Source: Metabacillus sediminilitoris (GTDB lineage Bacteria; Bacillota; Bacilli; Bacillales; Bacillaceae). Taken from it: a stretch of 64,000 nucleotides of DNA. Positions within the stretch are counted from its first letter, which is position 1. The number at the start of each line of letters is the position of its first letter. The position numbers and the translations under genes were made by a program. Positions 62,484 through 64,000 of the stretch are shown here, piece by piece. The notes below the pieces were generated by a model. It was not told the DNA's origin. It did no database searches and was given only the letters and a program-made list of their open reading frames with translations. The DNA is taken from assembly GCF_009720625.1 (NCBI RefSeq), contig NZ_CP046266.1:877501-941500 (forward strand), in the 5' to 3' direction.

Positions 62484-63716
62484 GTGTTACAAACAATAGA
62501 AATCTCAAAGATTACAAAAATTGATGATGGGTCGATTATTACACCAAAGGGATTTTCTGCAGATGGGGTACATGCGGGTTTACGATATTCTAAAAATGAT
62601 TTAGGAATTATTTATAGTGAAGTCCCAGCAAATTGTGCGGCTGTTTATACACAAAGTCACTTTCAAGCAGCACCATTAAAAGTAACACAGGAAAGTATTG
62701 CAAAAGAAGGAATTCTACAAGCAATCGTAGTTAATAGTGCAAATGCAAATTCATGTACTGGTGAACAAGGACTGCAAGATGCATACGAGATGAGAGAAAA
62801 AACGGCAAATCAATTTAATCTTGACAATCATTATGTAGCAGTTGCTTCAACAGGAGTCATTGGTGAATTTTTAGACATGAGTAAAATTAATAAAGGAATT
62901 ACAGAGTTAAAACCTCAAGCAACGAAAGACGCAGCAGTAAACTTTCAACAAGCCATTTTAACAACTGATTTAGTTATGAAAACATCATGCTATGAAGTTG
63001 AGATTGATGGAAAGATCGTAACGATTGGCGGAGCGGCAAAAGGATCTGGAATGATTCATCCAAATATGGCGACAATGCTGGGATTTGTTACGACAGACGC
63101 AAATATTGATTCAGGCTCGCTTCAAGAAGTATTAAAGGAAATCACAGATAAGTCATTTAATCAGATCACGGTAGATGGGGACACATCAACGAATGATATG
63201 GTTCTTGTTATGGCAAATGGTCAAGCAGGTAACGAGCCATTAACTAATAAACATCCACAATGGAATGAGTTTAAAGCAGCTTTCCAAATGGTCAGTGAAG
63301 AGCTTGCGAAACAAATCGCTAAAGATGGTGAAGGAGCAACAAAGCTTATAGAAGTTGAAGTAACAGGTGCAAAAACAAAACAAGAAGCAAATGCTGTTGC
63401 AAAGCAAATCGTTGGTTCAAGCTTGGTGAAAACAGCCGTTTATGGTGCTGATGCAAACTGGGGAAGAATCATTGGGGCAATCGGATATAGTGATGCTTCG
63501 GTAAATTTAGAAAAGATTGATATCTATCTTGAGGATATTTGCCTATTCACAGATAATCGTCCACAAGCTTTTTCAGAGGAAACAGCAAAAGCATATTTAG
63601 AAAACGATCAAATAAAGATATCAGTTAACTTAGGTGTTGGAGAGGCAGCTGGTAAGGCATGGGGCTGCGATTTAACTTATGATTATGTGAAAATTAACGC
63701 GAGTTATCGAACATAA
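62484..63716 (+). CDS. argJ: Glutamate N-acetyltransferase / N-acetylglutamate synthase (ArgJ)
   Basis: 410 residues, GTG start at 62484 with aggagg upstream. Self-processing site in GSGMIHPNMATMLGFVTTDA; cleavage should occur before the Thr of MATML, whose side chain becomes the nucleophile. N-terminal GFSADGVHAGLRYSKNDL. It recycles the acetyl group from acetylornithine to glutamate (and possibly uses acetyl-CoA). 28 bp after argC and 14 bp before argB. Confidence 0.95.
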   Translation: MLQTIEISKITKIDDGSIITPKGFSADGVHAGLRYSKNDLGIIYSEVPANCAAVYTQSHFQAAPLKVTQESIAKEGILQAIVVNSANANSCTGEQGLQDAYEMREKTANQFNLDNHYVAVASTGVIGEFLDMSKINKGITELKPQATKDAAVNFQQAILTTDLVMKTSCYEVEIDGKIVTIGGAAKGSGMIHPNMATMLGFVTTDANIDSGSLQEVLKEITDKSFNQITVDGDTSTNDMVLVMANGQAGNEPLTNKHPQWNEFKAAFQMVSEELAKQIAKDGEGATKLIEVEVTGAKTKQEANAVAKQIVGSSLVKTAVYGADANWGRIIGAIGYSDASVNLEKIDIYLEDICLFTDNRPQAFSEETAKAYLENDQIKISVNLGVGEAAGKAWGCDLTYDYVKINASYRT

Positions 63717-63730
63717 GGAGAGAGATCGAA

Positions 63731-64000
63731 ATGTCAAAAACAGTTGTCCTAAAATGTGGCGGAAGCACAGTTCATCAATTGTCAGAATCATTTTTTCAAA
63801 GTTTAAAAGATTTGATTGATGGTAACTGGAAGGTCGTGATTGTTCACGGCGGCGGCCCTGATATCACAAATATGTTAAATGCATTAAAGATTGAAACAGA
63901 GTTCGTCAACGGTCAGCGTAAAACATCAGAGAAAGTTTTAGAAATTGCTGAAATGGTACTAGCTGGAAAGATTAATAAGCATCTAACAAATCTTTTACAG
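63731..64000 (+). CDS. argB: Acetylglutamate kinase (ArgB), N-terminal part (cut by window edge)
   Basis: ATG at 63731 follows aaggagaga. The 90 visible codons read MSKTVVLKCGGSTVHQLSES, then WKVVIVHGGGPDITNMLNAL and FVNGQRKTSEKVLEIAEMVL, the amino-acid-kinase nucleotide and substrate loops of ArgB. It phosphorylates N-acetylglutamate. The remainder lies outside the window. Confidence 0.95.
   Translation, partial: MSKTVVLKCGGSTVHQLSESFFQSLKDLIDGNWKVVIVHGGGPDITNMLNALKIETEFVNGQRKTSEKVLEIAEMVLAGKINKHLTNLLQ

Overview
The window is a low-GC, gene-dense stretch of chromosome from an endospore-forming member of the Bacillaceae. Three things support this: the complete six-gene gerP spore-coat operon with a sigma-K-type promoter, sporulation-linked genes (a Spo0E-like phosphatase and asnO), and a gene order that follows the Bacillus subtilis comK-yhjDE-sipV-addBA-sbcDC-gerP-yisI-yisK-yisL-(yisN)-asnO and yitJ-yitK-yitL-yitS-yitT-ipi-yitU-yitV-yitW/arg segments. 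It is not B. subtilis itself: it carries a cobalamin-dependent metH, extra transport and sensor loci, an IS3-family element and several repeat families. Gene names rest on remembered protein families and synteny, not on a database search.

Layout. 1-2.1 kb: the 3' end of comK, yhjD-like (with a LexA-type palindrome in front), yhjE and sipV. 2.4-14.5 kb: double-strand-break repair genes addB-addA and sbcD-sbcC. 14.7-17.6 kb (minus strand): gerPA to gerPF and a Spo0E-like gene. 17.8-20 kb: a TatD-type nuclease, yisK and yisL. 20.1-26.7 kb: a citrate/tricarboxylate sensing and uptake cluster (CitS/CitT-type two-component system, a Bug-type binding lipoprotein, a 51-residue protein, an AbrB-type membrane protein and a CitM-type transporter). 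26.9-27.4 kb: a tandem array of 52-bp palindromic units. 27.5-30.2 kb: a yisN-like gene and asnO. 30.4-35.6 kb: a GlnK/GlnL-type two-component pair divergent from a glutamate/aspartate symporter and aspartase. 35.6-36.6 kb: decayed genes (NlpC/P60 and MATE remnants). 36.7-41.3 kb: an AraC regulator, an intact GH13 maltogenic-type enzyme, and a secreted, membrane-anchored GH13 homologue that lacks the catalytic residues. 41.3-42.7 kb: an IS3-family element sitting in the loop of a terminator. 42.8-49.5 kb (minus strand): a sigma-B-type stress dehydrogenase, then metH and yitJ behind a SAM (S-box) riboswitch. 49.7-60.9 kb: yitK, yitL, a BMP lipoprotein plus chemoreceptor pair, a second 52-bp array, a small DUF3941-like gene, yitS, yitT, an ipi-like lipoprotein, small genes, yitU, yitV and yitW. 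61.3 kb to the end: argC, argJ and the start of argB.

How the parts fit. AddAB and SbcCD process DNA ends. YitJ and MetH are overlapping genes that close the methionine/folate cycle under one SAM riboswitch. The citrate cluster has two promoter regions that share a 17-bp motif at the same 79-bp distance from a -10 box, so one response regulator probably drives both. The aspartate locus would import aspartate/glutamate and deaminate aspartate to fumarate, with a perfect cre box and phased 10-bp direct repeats before the symporter gene.

The most unusual items are: two independent 52-bp-period arrays of hairpin units sharing one core and both lying between convergent genes; a GH13 pseudoenzyme retained as an intact secreted, anchored ORF; an IS3 element inserted in a terminator loop; and a BMP binding lipoprotein paired with a chemoreceptor without any ABC transporter genes.
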